From AWTP1-13 sp033764875 (lineage in GTDB: Bacteria; Pseudomonadota; Alphaproteobacteria; Rhizobiales; Hyphomicrobiaceae), in NCBI GenBank assembly GCA_033764875.1, contig JANRIO010000009.1:62001-126000 (forward strand): a stretch of 64,000 bases of DNA, read 5' to 3'. The position numbers and the translations under genes were made by a program. A model generated the notes under the pieces. It saw only the letters and a program-made list of their open reading frames with translations, was not told the origin of the DNA and did not search any database. Of the stretch, positions 17,167 to 25,302 are shown one piece after another (the first letter of the stretch is position 1; each line of letters begins with the position of its first letter).

Positions 17167-18759
17167 TCAGAACGCGAGCGGCACCGCCCGCACCACCTGC
17201 GGCAGCGCCCGCACCTTGCCGAGCACCTCCGCGCTCACCGGCTCGTCGGTCGCCACCACGCAGATGGCGTCTCCCCCTGGCCTGTCCCGGCCGAGGTTGA
17301 AGGTCGCGATGTTCACGCCCGCGTCGCCCATCACCGCGCCGAAGCGGCCGATGAAGCCCGGCTTGTCCGCATTGCGCACGAACAGCATGTGCGGGCTGAG
17401 CTCGAACTCCATGTTGATGTCGCGCACCTGGATCACGCGTGGCCGGCCGTCGGAGAACACCGTGCCGGCGATGGCGCGGTCGTATTTCTCGGTCCGCACC
17501 GTGAGGCGCAGGTAGCTCTCGAAGGCGCCGTCCTGTCCCCGCGTTGTCTCCTCGAGCATGATGCCCCGCTCCCGGGCGTTGGCCGCGGCCGAGACCATGT
17601 TGACGTCGGACAGCAGGGGCCGCAGCACGCCGGCGAGCGCCGCAGCGCTCAGCGGCTTGGTGTTGAGATTCGCCACCTCGCCCGCATATTCGATGTGGAT
17701 CGACTTGATGCTGCTCTCGGTGAGCTGGCCGGCAAAGGAGCCGAGCTGCTCGGCGAGCTTCACCCACGGCTTCAGGCGCGGCGCCTCCTCCGCGGTGATG
17801 TTGGGGAAGTTTATGGCGTTGGTGATGGCGCCCTTGAGCAGGTAGTCCGACATCTGCTCGGCCACCTGCAGGGCGACGTTCTCCTGCGCCTCGCTGGTGG
17901 CCGCGCCGAGGTGCGGCGTGCAGATCACGTTGGCGAGGCCGAACAGCGGGCTCTCCTTCGCAGGCTCCACCTCGAACACGTCGAAGGCGGCACCCGCCAC
18001 GTGGCCCGCACGGATGGCCTCCGCCAGCGCCCGCTCGTCGACCAGACCGCCGCGCGCGCAATTGACGATGCGCACGCCGGGCTTCATGCGCGCGATCGTC
18101 TCCGCGTTGAGCACGTTGCGCGTCTTGTCGGTGAGCGGCGTGTGCAGGGTGACGAAATCGGCGCGCCGCAGCAGGTCCTCGAGCTCGACCTTCTCGACGC
18201 CCAGCGCCAGGGCCCGCTCCTCCGACAGGAACGGATCGTACGCGATCACCTTCATCTTGAGGCCGATGGCGCGGTCGGCCACGATCGAGCCGATGTTGCC
18301 GCAGCCGAACACGCCGAGCGTCTTGTTGTAGAGCTCGACGCCCATGAACTTGGACTTCTCCCACTTGCCGGCCTGGGTCGAGCGGTCTGCCGCCGGAATC
18401 TGGCGGGCCAGCGCCATCATCATCGCCATCGCGTGCTCGGCCGTCGTGATGGAGTTGCCGAAGGGCGTATTCATCACGATGATGCCCTTGGCCGTCGCGA
18501 CCTTTACGTCGATGTTGTCGACCCCGATGCCGGCGCGGCCGATCACCTTCAGGCTCTGCGCCGCGGCGATCACCTTCTCCGTCACCTTCGTCGCCGAGCG
18601 CACGGCGAGGCCGTCGTAGTCCTTGATGATGCGTTGCAGCTCCTCCTTGGCGAGGCCTGTCTTCACGTCGGCGGCGACGCCGCGCTCCTTGAAGATGGCA
18701 ACCGCGGCGGGCGAGAGGTCGTCGGCGATGAGGACGCGGGGGGCCGTCTGTGAGGCCAT
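17167..18759 (-). CDS. serA: D-3-phosphoglycerate dehydrogenase
   Basis: 530 residues, typical of the long SerA form. It oxidises 3-phosphoglycerate to 3-phosphohydroxypyruvate with NAD+, the first step of L-serine synthesis. The substrate-binding domain starts at MASQTAPRVLIADDLSP; the nucleotide-binding motif is GVFGCGNIGSIVADRA. The catalytic Arg (NCARGGLVDE), Glu and His (ICTPHLGAATSEA) are present. An intervening domain (about 325-450) and a C-terminal ACT domain (LFVRNADKPGFIGRFGAVMGD) follow; ACT domains usually bind serine for feedback control. It is downstream of serC with a 130-base gap that contains a strong hairpin. Confidence 0.97.
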   Translation of the reverse strand: MASQTAPRVLIADDLSPAAVAIFKERGVAADVKTGLAKEELQRIIKDYDGLAVRSATKVTEKVIAAAQSLKVIGRAGIGVDNIDVKVATAKGIIVMNTPFGNSITTAEHAMAMMMALARQIPAADRSTQAGKWEKSKFMGVELYNKTLGVFGCGNIGSIVADRAIGLKMKVIAYDPFLSEERALALGVEKVELEDLLRRADFVTLHTPLTDKTRNVLNAETIARMKPGVRIVNCARGGLVDERALAEAIRAGHVAGAAFDVFEVEPAKESPLFGLANVICTPHLGAATSEAQENVALQVAEQMSDYLLKGAITNAINFPNITAEEAPRLKPWVKLAEQLGSFAGQLTESSIKSIHIEYAGEVANLNTKPLSAAALAGVLRPLLSDVNMVSAAANARERGIMLEETTRGQDGAFESYLRLTVRTEKYDRAIAGTVFSDGRPRVIQVRDINMEFELSPHMLFVRNADKPGFIGRFGAVMGDAGVNIATFNLGRDRPGGDAICVVATDEPVSAEVLGKVRALPQVVRAVPLAF

Positions 18760-18852
18760 GTCGTGCTCCCTTGGGATGCGAGGATGGGATCGCGCTGCCT
18801 GCGGGGGCCTGTGCGTGAGCCGCGGCAGCGGGTCGTGTCGGATGGCGGTCTG

Positions 18853-18882
18853 CTGCTGCGCCCGCAGGGCCGGGCGCAGCAG
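18853..18882 (-). terminator. Perfect 12-bp inverted repeat between serC and serA
   Basis: CTGCTGCGCCCG, a 6-base loop, then CGGGCGCAGCAG: a perfect 12-bp stem lying 7 bases after the serC stop. With no T-run it may be a partial terminator or an RNA-stabilising structure that sets serC above serA. Confidence 0.5.
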
Positions 18883-18889
18883 GAATGCC

Positions 18890-20062
18890 TCAGGCTGCCT
18901 TCGCGAGCGCGCCCTTGCACTCCGTGAACGCCCAGTCCAGCCAGGGCGTGAGCGCCTCGATGTCCGAGGTCTCGATCGTTGCCCCGCACCAGATGCGCAG
19001 GTGCGGCGGCGCATCGCGGTGGCCCGCCACGTCGAAGGCCGCCTTCTCCTTGGCGAGCAGGCTCTCGATGCTCTTCACGAAGGCGCGCTGGTCGTCCAGC
19101 GGCAGCTTGGCGATCGCCGGATCGGTGATCTTCAGGCACACCGAGGTGTTGGAGCGCGTCGCGGGGTCGACGGCGAGGCTCGCCAGCCATCCGGCCTTCT
19201 CGGCCCATGCGTAGAGCGCGCCGGCATTGGCAGTGCTCCGGCGCATGAGCTCCGGCAGGCCGCCGATGCGCTCGGCCCAGGCGAGCGCGTCGAGATAGTC
19301 CTCGAGCGCCAGCATCGAAGGCGTGTTGATGGTCTCGCCCTCGAAGATGCCGGCGTTGAGCTTGCCGCCCTTGGTCATGCGGAACACCTTCGGCAGCGGC
19401 CAGGCCGGCGTGTGGCTCTCCAGCCGCGCAATGGCCCGCGGCGACAGGATCAGCATGCCGTGCGCGGCCTCCCCGCCCAGCACCTTCTGCCAGGAGAAGG
19501 TGAGCACGTCGACCTTGGCCCAGTCGATGGCCTGCGCGAAGGCGGCCGACGTGGCGTCGACGAACGTCAGCCCGGCGCGGTCGGCCGGAATGAAGTCGCC
19601 GTTGGGCACGCGCACGCCCGAGGTGGTGCCGTTCCAGGTGAAGATCACGTCGCGGGAGAAATCGATCGCGGTCAGGTCGGGAAGATGGCCGTACTCGGCC
19701 TTCATCACCCGCACATCCTTCAGCTTCAGCTGCTTGGCGATGTCCGTGACCCACCCCTCGCCGAAGCTCTCCCAGGCCAGCGCATCGATCCCGCGCGCGC
19801 CCAGCATCGACCACATGGCCATCTCGAACGCGCCCGTGTCGGAGGCCGGGACGATGCCGCACACGAACCCCTCGGGCACGCCGAGGATCTGCTTCGTCTT
19901 GTCGATGGCGAGCTTGAGACGCGCCTTGCCCTCCTTCGCCCGATGCGAGCGGCCGAGGAAGGCGTTGCCGAGGCTGTCGAGGGACCAGCCGGGGCGCTTG
20001 GCGCAGGGGCCGGACGAGAAATGCGTATTGACCGGCCGCTTGGCCGGTTTGGTTGTGGTCAT
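18890..20062 (-). CDS. serC: Phosphoserine aminotransferase
   Basis: 390 residues. It transfers the amino group of glutamate to 3-phosphohydroxypyruvate, giving phosphoserine, using PLP in the cytoplasm. It begins MTTTKPAKRPVNTHFSSGPC and carries the alphaproteobacterial signature SRSHRAKEGKARLKLAID (in this protein GRSHRAKEGK). The PLP lysine lies in TFSWQKVLGGEAAHGML, and the phosphate-site region is around EGETINTPSML. It is the first gene of the serC-serA operon, and a hairpin lies in its leader. Start chosen at the ATG at 20062 preceded by GGAAGGG. Confidence 0.96.
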   Translation of the reverse strand: MTTTKPAKRPVNTHFSSGPCAKRPGWSLDSLGNAFLGRSHRAKEGKARLKLAIDKTKQILGVPEGFVCGIVPASDTGAFEMAMWSMLGARGIDALAWESFGEGWVTDIAKQLKLKDVRVMKAEYGHLPDLTAIDFSRDVIFTWNGTTSGVRVPNGDFIPADRAGLTFVDATSAAFAQAIDWAKVDVLTFSWQKVLGGEAAHGMLILSPRAIARLESHTPAWPLPKVFRMTKGGKLNAGIFEGETINTPSMLALEDYLDALAWAERIGGLPELMRRSTANAGALYAWAEKAGWLASLAVDPATRSNTSVCLKITDPAIAKLPLDDQRAFVKSIESLLAKEKAAFDVAGHRDAPPHLRIWCGATIETSDIEALTPWLDWAFTECKGALAKAA

Positions 20063-20085
20063 GTCGCTACCCTTCCAGATAGTTG

Positions 20086-20103
20086 CGCCTCGGTGGGGAG
20101 GCG
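20086..20103 (-). promoter_or_regulatory. Leader hairpin upstream of serC (candidate serC RNA motif)
   Basis: On the minus strand CGCCTC-cccacc-GAGGCG forms a perfect 6-bp hairpin ending about 23 bases before the serC ATG and is preceded by a GC-rich stretch. A structured serC leader RNA has been described in alphaproteobacteria; that this is an instance is inference, and a covariance search would decide. Confidence 0.4.
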
Positions 20104-20422
20104 TGGCCCGCGCCGCTTATCCCGGAGGGCGTGGGAAATGTCAACGCTGGCACCGCTTCTCCTCCCGGCATCGCCATCCGGCCCTCATGCTGCGTCGCAA
20201 CAGTCCTCCAGGACCCGCAATCCGACCTGGAGGGGCTCCGGGCATCCGGTCCGCTCAACAAAGTTTGACCGGGGGCATACCCCCTCGCTCCGGCCAAATC
20301 GCTCCCTATGTTATGTTCGGCGCAGTCTGCTTTGCCGGTGCGCCGGGTTTCGCCTCGGCGCCCGCGCCGTGTCCCGCCGTCGTCCCACGCGAGACGACTT
20401 GCAACGCTCGATGGAGAGAAAA

Positions 20423-20824
20423 GTGTCGATCAGACTATTGGCAGCTGCCGGGTTCCTGGGCCTGACGCTCGGCCTCACCGCAATGCAACCCGCCCACGCC
20501 GAGACGGCCCTCGACGGGTCCTGGAGCGGCGGTGGCACGGTGACCTTCCCGTCCGGCGCGGTGGAGAAGGCCAGTTGCCGCGCCACCTACCGGCGCACCG
20601 GCAGCGGCTACACCATGAGCGGCGTCTGCGCGTCGCCCTCCGGCCGCGCCGCCCAGACGGCGCAACTGCGCAAGGTCGGCGCCAACAGCTATTCCGGCCG
20701 GTTCTACAACGAGGAGTTCGACATCTCGGGCAGCATCCACGTCACCATCAGCGGCAACGCCCAGTCCGTGCGCCTTTCGAGCCCGAGCTCCGGCGCCGCC
20801 GCCAACATCCACCTGCGCCGGTAG
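20423..20824 (+). CDS. Secreted small protein of unknown function
   Basis: 133 residues. The GTG at 20423 is preferred because GGAGAG lies 4 bases upstream; an in-frame ATG at 20411 would add four residues but lacks a ribosome site. A signal peptide is clear (LLAAAGFLGLTLGLTAM, cleavage near AHA-ET). The mature part begins with a TALDGSWSGGGTVTFPSGA strand and contains two cysteines, CRATYRRTGSGYTMSGVC, that could form a disulfide. It ends with SVRLSSPSSGAAANIHLRR. It looks like a small periplasmic beta-sandwich seen as hypotheticals in Rhizobiales. Function unknown. Confidence 0.78.
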   Translation: MSIRLLAAAGFLGLTLGLTAMQPAHAETALDGSWSGGGTVTFPSGAVEKASCRATYRRTGSGYTMSGVCASPSGRAAQTAQLRKVGANSYSGRFYNEEFDISGSIHVTISGNAQSVRLSSPSSGAAANIHLRR

Positions 20825-20950
20825 CGGGCTGACCGGCCGTTCCCGACCGGGTGGGGAGACGGCCCCGCAATCGATCAGCGCTGCCTGGATCTGCAGATGC
20901 CGCCGCGCACGCCCAACGCGCCGGCATCTGCGGCTCGCCACCACGCCCGC

Positions 20951-21853
20951 TCACGCGAATGCAAATCCCATGGTGCGGCCGTAATAGTAGAGGCCGCCGT
21001 CCTGCACGATCAGCGCCAGCGCGATATCGTCGTCGTGCACCGCGCCGGCCGCCTCGCGCGCATTGCGATGGGCGTGCTCGGCTCCGGCCGGCGTGATGAG
21101 CGTCACGTGCCGTGTCCACGGGAAGGTCTTGCCGCCGATCGTTGAGGTGCACCCGGCCTCCCGCAGCGCCAAGACGATCGCAGCCGCGTTGTGGCGATGC
21201 GCGCGTTGTGCTTCCCCGGGCCGGACCGCATTGAGCGTCAGCGTCATCGACGGCAGGCAGGTACCGAGCGCCTCCGTGCGCTCCGTGCACATGAACAGCG
21301 CGCGCCCCGCCGTCTCCGGCGTCATCGGCCGATCATAGAGCGCCCGCAGCTCTCTTGCGACATCGTCGGCCCGGAAGTGCGTGGCCTCGATCGGCGCGCG
21401 GGCGCCGAGCTCCGGCCGCACGCCTTCGAAGGCCAGCGTCGGCTCGTCGGTCGTCACCCAGAGCACCGCGTCCTCGTCCGCCCGCCAGGTCGAGGCGATC
21501 CCGCCCGGCAGGGCGAGCATGTCGCTCTCGCCCCAGCGCACCACCTCGCGGCCGCGCGCGAGCGATCCCGTCCCGCGCAGCACCGCCCACAGCTCGCCGC
21601 TGGCTGCGAGCGTGCACGCCAGGCTCTCCCCCTTCCGCACGCGCGCGTAGCGCGTCAGCATGAACGGCGTCGTTGCCAGGTAGGCCGTGCCGAGCACATG
21701 CCCATGGTCCAGCGCGACGAAGCCCGTCGGCGTCTCGTCGGCGAACGCCTGTTGCATCTCGGCCTCGAAAGCCAAGGGCTCGATCGGCCGCCGCTTGATG
21801 TTGAAGCCCCTCTCGACGGGCACGTACCGCGCGCGCTGCGCATGGATCGACAT
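20951..21853 (-). CDS. Bicupin protein, gentisate 1,2-dioxygenase-like
   Basis: 300 residues with two cupin-type beta barrels. The first, around residues 60-150, has LACTLAASGELWAVLRGTGSL and the second motif GESDMLALPGG. The second, around 220-295, has EAQRAHRHNAAAIVLAL with H-x-H metal ligands and HVTLITPAGAEHAHRN. This layout resembles gentisate/hydroxynaphthoate dioxygenases but the protein is shorter, and the first barrel lacks obvious metal histidines. The ATG at 21853 follows a good GGAGGA site. It is the last gene of the TetR-AidB-SDR operon, 37 bases behind the SDR. Ring-cleaving activity is possible but not proven. Confidence 0.66.
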   Translation of the reverse strand: MSIHAQRARYVPVERGFNIKRRPIEPLAFEAEMQQAFADETPTGFVALDHGHVLGTAYLATTPFMLTRYARVRKGESLACTLAASGELWAVLRGTGSLARGREVVRWGESDMLALPGGIASTWRADEDAVLWVTTDEPTLAFEGVRPELGARAPIEATHFRADDVARELRALYDRPMTPETAGRALFMCTERTEALGTCLPSMTLTLNAVRPGEAQRAHRHNAAAIVLALREAGCTSTIGGKTFPWTRHVTLITPAGAEHAHRNAREAAGAVHDDDIALALIVQDGGLYYYGRTMGFAFA

Positions 21854-21890
21854 GGGCGCCTTCCTCCGGCTGTCTCGCGGGCCGTGGCCC

Positions 21891-22658
21891 TCACAACGCC
21901 ATGAACCCGCCGTCCGTGCACAGCACGTGCCCAACGACGAACGAGGCGGCGTCCGATGCGAGCCACGCCACCGCCTCCGCAACCTCCTCCGGCTGGCCCA
22001 TCCTGCGAATTGGCAGGCCCGCGGCGACCGCGCTCATGTCCATGATCTTCGAGGCGAGCATCATGTCGGTGACGACGCGTCCGGGCGCAATCGCGTTGAT
22101 GCGCACGCCCTTCTCCGCGTATTCCATCGCCGCCGAGCGCGTCAGGGAGATGAGCGCGGCCTTCGAGGCGGAGTAGAGAGCGAGGCCGGGATTGGGGTTG
22201 CGCAACCCGCTCACCGACGTATTGACCACGATCGCGCCCGCGCCCTGCCGCGCCATGGCACGGATCTGGTGCTGCAGCGACAGGTAGACGGCCCGCAGGT
22301 TGGTATCGAAGACGCGGTCGTAGAGGCCGCTGTCCTGGTCGGCGATCGGCGCACGCGGCTCCTGAAAGCCGGCGTTGTTGAAGGCGACGTCGATACGCCC
22401 GTGCGCGTCGAGGATGCCCTGATGCAGCGTCGCGATCTGCTCCGCGCTCGTCACGTCGGTTTGCACGAACTGCCCCGCCGCACCGATCGCTGCCAGCTCG
22501 GCCACCGCCGCAGCCCCCTCCGCCTGCCGGCGTCCAGCCAGGACGACGGTAGCGCCGCGTCTGCCGAATGCCATCGCCGCCGCGCGGCCGATCCCTCGCG
22601 TGCCGCCGGTGACCAGGACGATCTTGCCCTTGAAATCCTGCATCTGACCCTCGCTCAT
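21891..22658 (-). CDS. SDR-family oxidoreductase
   Basis: 255-residue classical short-chain dehydrogenase/reductase. The cofactor motif TGGTRGIG is at 17-24, NNAG near 94-97, and the catalytic residues are Ser148 (VNTSVSG), Tyr162 and Lys166 (LYSASKAAL). It ends with the usual VVGHVLCTDGGFMAL. It likely acts on a hydroxyacyl or alcohol group using NAD(P)H; the substrate is unknown. The ATG overlaps the TGA of the acyl-CoA dehydrogenase gene by 4 bp (ATGA), so translation is coupled. The context suggests the hydroxyacyl oxidation/reduction step of an acyl-CoA pathway. Confidence 0.9.
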   Translation of the reverse strand: MSEGQMQDFKGKIVLVTGGTRGIGRAAAMAFGRRGATVVLAGRRQAEGAAAVAELAAIGAAGQFVQTDVTSAEQIATLHQGILDAHGRIDVAFNNAGFQEPRAPIADQDSGLYDRVFDTNLRAVYLSLQHQIRAMARQGAGAIVVNTSVSGLRNPNPGLALYSASKAALISLTRSAAMEYAEKGVRINAIAPGRVVTDMMLASKIMDMSAVAAGLPIRRMGQPEEVAEAVAWLASDAASFVVGHVLCTDGGFMAL

Positions 22659-24370
22659 GCGACCACCTGGGCACGCTCGATGATCGCGCGCTGCCCCATG
22701 CCTGCCGGCAGGCAGCCGAAGGCGGCGCCGCCGTCGCCGTCGAGCCGCGTGGCGCAGAAGGCGTCGGCGACCGCCTGCGGCGCGTGACGGATGAGAAGGC
22801 TCGCCTGCAGGGCAACGGCCATCCTCTCGACGATGCGGCGCGCCCGCGCCTCGTGCTCCTCGGCCTTGCGCAGCTCGGCCTCCAGCCGCGCCACGGCCCT
22901 GTCGAGCCGCTTGTCGCCGCCCTTGGCGACCCCGATCTCGTCGAGCAGAGCTGAGACACTGGTCGGGGTCTTTGCCGCCGCGCGCAGCACGTCGAGCGCG
23001 ATGATGTTGCCGCTGCCTTCCCAGATGCCGTTGAGCGGCGCCTCCCGATAGAGCCGTGCCATCGGCGCTTCCTCGATGTATCCGTTGCCGCCGTGGCACT
23101 CGAGCGCCTCGTGCACCACGCCCACCACCCGCTTGCAGTTCCAGTACTTGGCGACGGGCGTGGCGATGCGCACTAGCAGGGCTGCCGCCTCGCTGCCCGC
23201 TTCCTCGTCGTCGACGGCACGCGCCAGCCGGAAGGCGAGAAGCGTTGCCGCCTCCACCTCGAGCGCAAGATCCGCGATCACGTTCTGCATCACAGGCTGC
23301 GCGATCAGCGGCTTCTGGAACGCGCGGCGGCCGCTGGTGTGATGCACGGCCTCCGAGACCGCGCGCCGCATCAGCCCGGCCGAGCCGATCGCGAAATCGA
23401 GCCGCGTCAGGTGCGTCATCGCCAATGCGGCCTTGATGCCGTGCCCCTCCTCGCCGACGAGCCAGCCCACGGCCCCGCGATACTCGATCTCGCTCGAGGC
23501 ATTCGACCTGTTGCCGCACTTGTCCTTCAGGCGCAGGATCTGGAGGCGGTTGCGCGATCCGTCCGGGAGCCACCCGGGCAGGAGGAAGCAACCCAGTCCG
23601 CGATCGGTCCGGGCCAGGGTGACGAACACGTCGCTGTGCGGCACGGAGAAGAACCACTTGTGGCCGTCGATGACGTAGGCCTCTCCCGGGCCCCGCCGCG
23701 CCGACGCGGGCCGGGCAACCGTCTGCGTCGCGCGCAGATCCGACCCCGCCTGCTTCTCGGTCAAGGTCATGCCGACGGTGCCGCCCGTCTTCTTGTGCAT
23801 CGGCGCGACCGCCGCATCGTAGCGCGTCGAGAGCACGAAGGGCTCCCACACGGCCGCCAGCTCAGGTTGCAGCCGCAGCGCCGGGATGGCGGAGTAGGTC
23901 ATCCCGAGCGGACAGCAGATGCCGTTCTCGCCCTGGTTCCACAGGTAGGACAGCACGCCTCGCGCCACATGCGCGCCGGGCTTCCTAGCGGTCCACGACA
24001 GCGCGTGCGTGCCATGGCCGATCGCCAGCGACATCAGCTCGTGCCAGGCCGGATGGAACGCGACCTGGTCGACCCGGTGCCCGAAGCGGTCGTTGATCCT
24101 CAGCTCCGGCCCGTGCCGGTTCGCCTCCCTCGCCAGGTGCGCGACATGCGCGCTCGCAACGGTCCGTCCGGCATCGGTGAGCAGGTCCGACGCCCACCCG
24201 ATGCCTTCCCGCGCCGCGATCTCCCGCATCAGCCGGTCGTCGGCGTAGGCGTTGTGCCCGACGAGCGCCGTCGCCTGGTTCGAGACCTCGTGCGTCGCGT
24301 AGCCGTCGGCCGCCTGCAGCGGCAGCCGCGAGAAGATTGCCGGTGCCTGGGGGCTTGGTCGGTTCGTCAT
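22655..24370 (-). CDS. AidB-type acyl-CoA dehydrogenase
   Basis: 571 residues, the size of AidB-family flavoproteins rather than ordinary 380-residue acyl-CoA dehydrogenases. Recognisable parts are the N-terminal AidB-type domain, the FAD-site GMTLTEKQAGSDLRATQT and HKWFFSVPHSD, the helical stretch ECHGGNGYIEEAPMARLYRE, and GIWEGSGNIIALDVLRA. E. coli AidB binds DNA and FAD in the alkylation response; homologues inside lipid operons may be true dehydrogenases. Here it overlaps by 4 bp with both the TetR gene upstream and the SDR downstream, which favours an acyl-CoA metabolic role. Confidence 0.88.
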   Translation of the reverse strand: MTNRPSPQAPAIFSRLPLQAADGYATHEVSNQATALVGHNAYADDRLMREIAAREGIGWASDLLTDAGRTVASAHVAHLAREANRHGPELRINDRFGHRVDQVAFHPAWHELMSLAIGHGTHALSWTARKPGAHVARGVLSYLWNQGENGICCPLGMTYSAIPALRLQPELAAVWEPFVLSTRYDAAVAPMHKKTGGTVGMTLTEKQAGSDLRATQTVARPASARRGPGEAYVIDGHKWFFSVPHSDVFVTLARTDRGLGCFLLPGWLPDGSRNRLQILRLKDKCGNRSNASSEIEYRGAVGWLVGEEGHGIKAALAMTHLTRLDFAIGSAGLMRRAVSEAVHHTSGRRAFQKPLIAQPVMQNVIADLALEVEAATLLAFRLARAVDDEEAGSEAAALLVRIATPVAKYWNCKRVVGVVHEALECHGGNGYIEEAPMARLYREAPLNGIWEGSGNIIALDVLRAAAKTPTSVSALLDEIGVAKGGDKRLDRAVARLEAELRKAEEHEARARRIVERMAVALQASLLIRHAPQAVADAFCATRLDGDGGAAFGCLPAGMGQRAIIERAQVVA

Positions 24371-24993
24371 GCCTTCCTCTCCGCGGTGCCGATGCTGGCG
24401 CGCAGGCAGAACTGCGCGATCTGCTCGACGAGATAGCGATCGGCACGCGCGCCGGTGCCCTTGCTCGGCGCCAGCGGGCCGACCAGCGCCTCCATGAACG
24501 CGCCGACGATGCAGGCCGCCGCCACCGCCGGATCGAGGCGGGGAAACGCGCCGCGCATGATCCCCTCCCGCAGGATGCGCTCGAAGCAGTGCGCAAGCTG
24601 CGCCCGGTACTCGAGACGGACCGTCTCCACCTCCGGATCGACAGGCTCGGCGATCAGCGCGTACGCCAGCCGGCGGCCTTGCAGCGCCCGACTGGCGAAA
24701 GTCCGGATGGCCGCGGTCAGCTTCTCGACCGGCGCCTCGTCACTCTCCACGATCGCCCGCACCACGCCGACCTCGTGCGCGGAGACCGTCGCCACGATCT
24801 CCGCGCACAGCTCCGACTTGGAGGCCCAATGGCGATACACGCTTCCCGTGGCGACGCCGCTCCTGAGGGCGACGTGGTCGACCTGGGCCGCCGCCCAGCC
24901 GCCGTCAGCGACGAGCTCGCGCGCCGCGCGCAGGATGCGCTGCCGCTTGTCGGCGAGACGCTTGGTCGCCCGTTCTGTGCGCCTGTATGCCAT
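24367..24993 (-). CDS. TetR-family transcriptional regulator
   Basis: 208 residues. The N-terminal helix-turn-helix domain is typical: RQRILRAARELVADGGW, then VDHVALRSGVATGSVYRHWASKSEL at about residues 40-65. The rest is an all-helical ligand-binding domain with no recognisable ligand motif. It is the first gene of a translationally coupled operon (ATGA overlaps with the acyl-CoA dehydrogenase, which overlaps the SDR). Two near-identical palindromes lie 31 and 57 bases upstream of its start codon, so autoregulation is very likely. An acyl-CoA ligand would fit the operon content; this is inference. Confidence 0.9.
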   Translation of the reverse strand: MAYRRTERATKRLADKRQRILRAARELVADGGWAAAQVDHVALRSGVATGSVYRHWASKSELCAEIVATVSAHEVGVVRAIVESDEAPVEKLTAAIRTFASRALQGRRLAYALIAEPVDPEVETVRLEYRAQLAHCFERILREGIMRGAFPRLDPAVAAACIVGAFMEALVGPLAPSKGTGARADRYLVEQIAQFCLRASIGTAERKA

Positions 24994-25302
24994 GCCCCGG
25001 CCCCGGAGGACGCCGCCAAGTTATGAACCGCGGTTCACATCAGAAGGAATGAACCCGAGTTCACACCCCGCTGTCAAGCCGCACCGCGCTCCGCAACGTG
25101 CGCCCGGCGCCGATGCAGGCGGGACTGAGCAGGCAGATCCGGAGGGGGCCGGCTCTGCCGGCAGCGTCGCGGCGCGGGCGCCGGGGCAGCCGTCCGCTTG
25201 CGACGCGCAGACGCCGAGGATGTCCGGCGCGACGCGCGCAGGACAGATGGTCAGACAGCCTCGGCAGCGGTCCAAGCGCGCTCACGCGCCCGGGGCGGAT
25301 CC
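24994..25302. other. Intergenic region between MaoC-FabI and TetR genes
   Basis: About 309 bases, holding the twin palindromes at its TetR side and presumably the TetR operon promoter. The remaining 240 bases show no gene or repeat I can support. Confidence 0.55.
25024..25063. promoter_or_regulatory. Twin palindromic operators upstream of the TetR operon
   Basis: TGAACCGCGGTTCA (25024-25037) is a perfect 14-bp palindrome, and TGAACCCGAGTTCA (25050-25063) is the same site with one mismatched pair. The centres are 26 bp apart, about two and a half helical turns. The common core is TGAAC-N4-GTTCA. They lie just upstream of the TetR start and are most simply read as its own binding sites. Confidence 0.8.
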
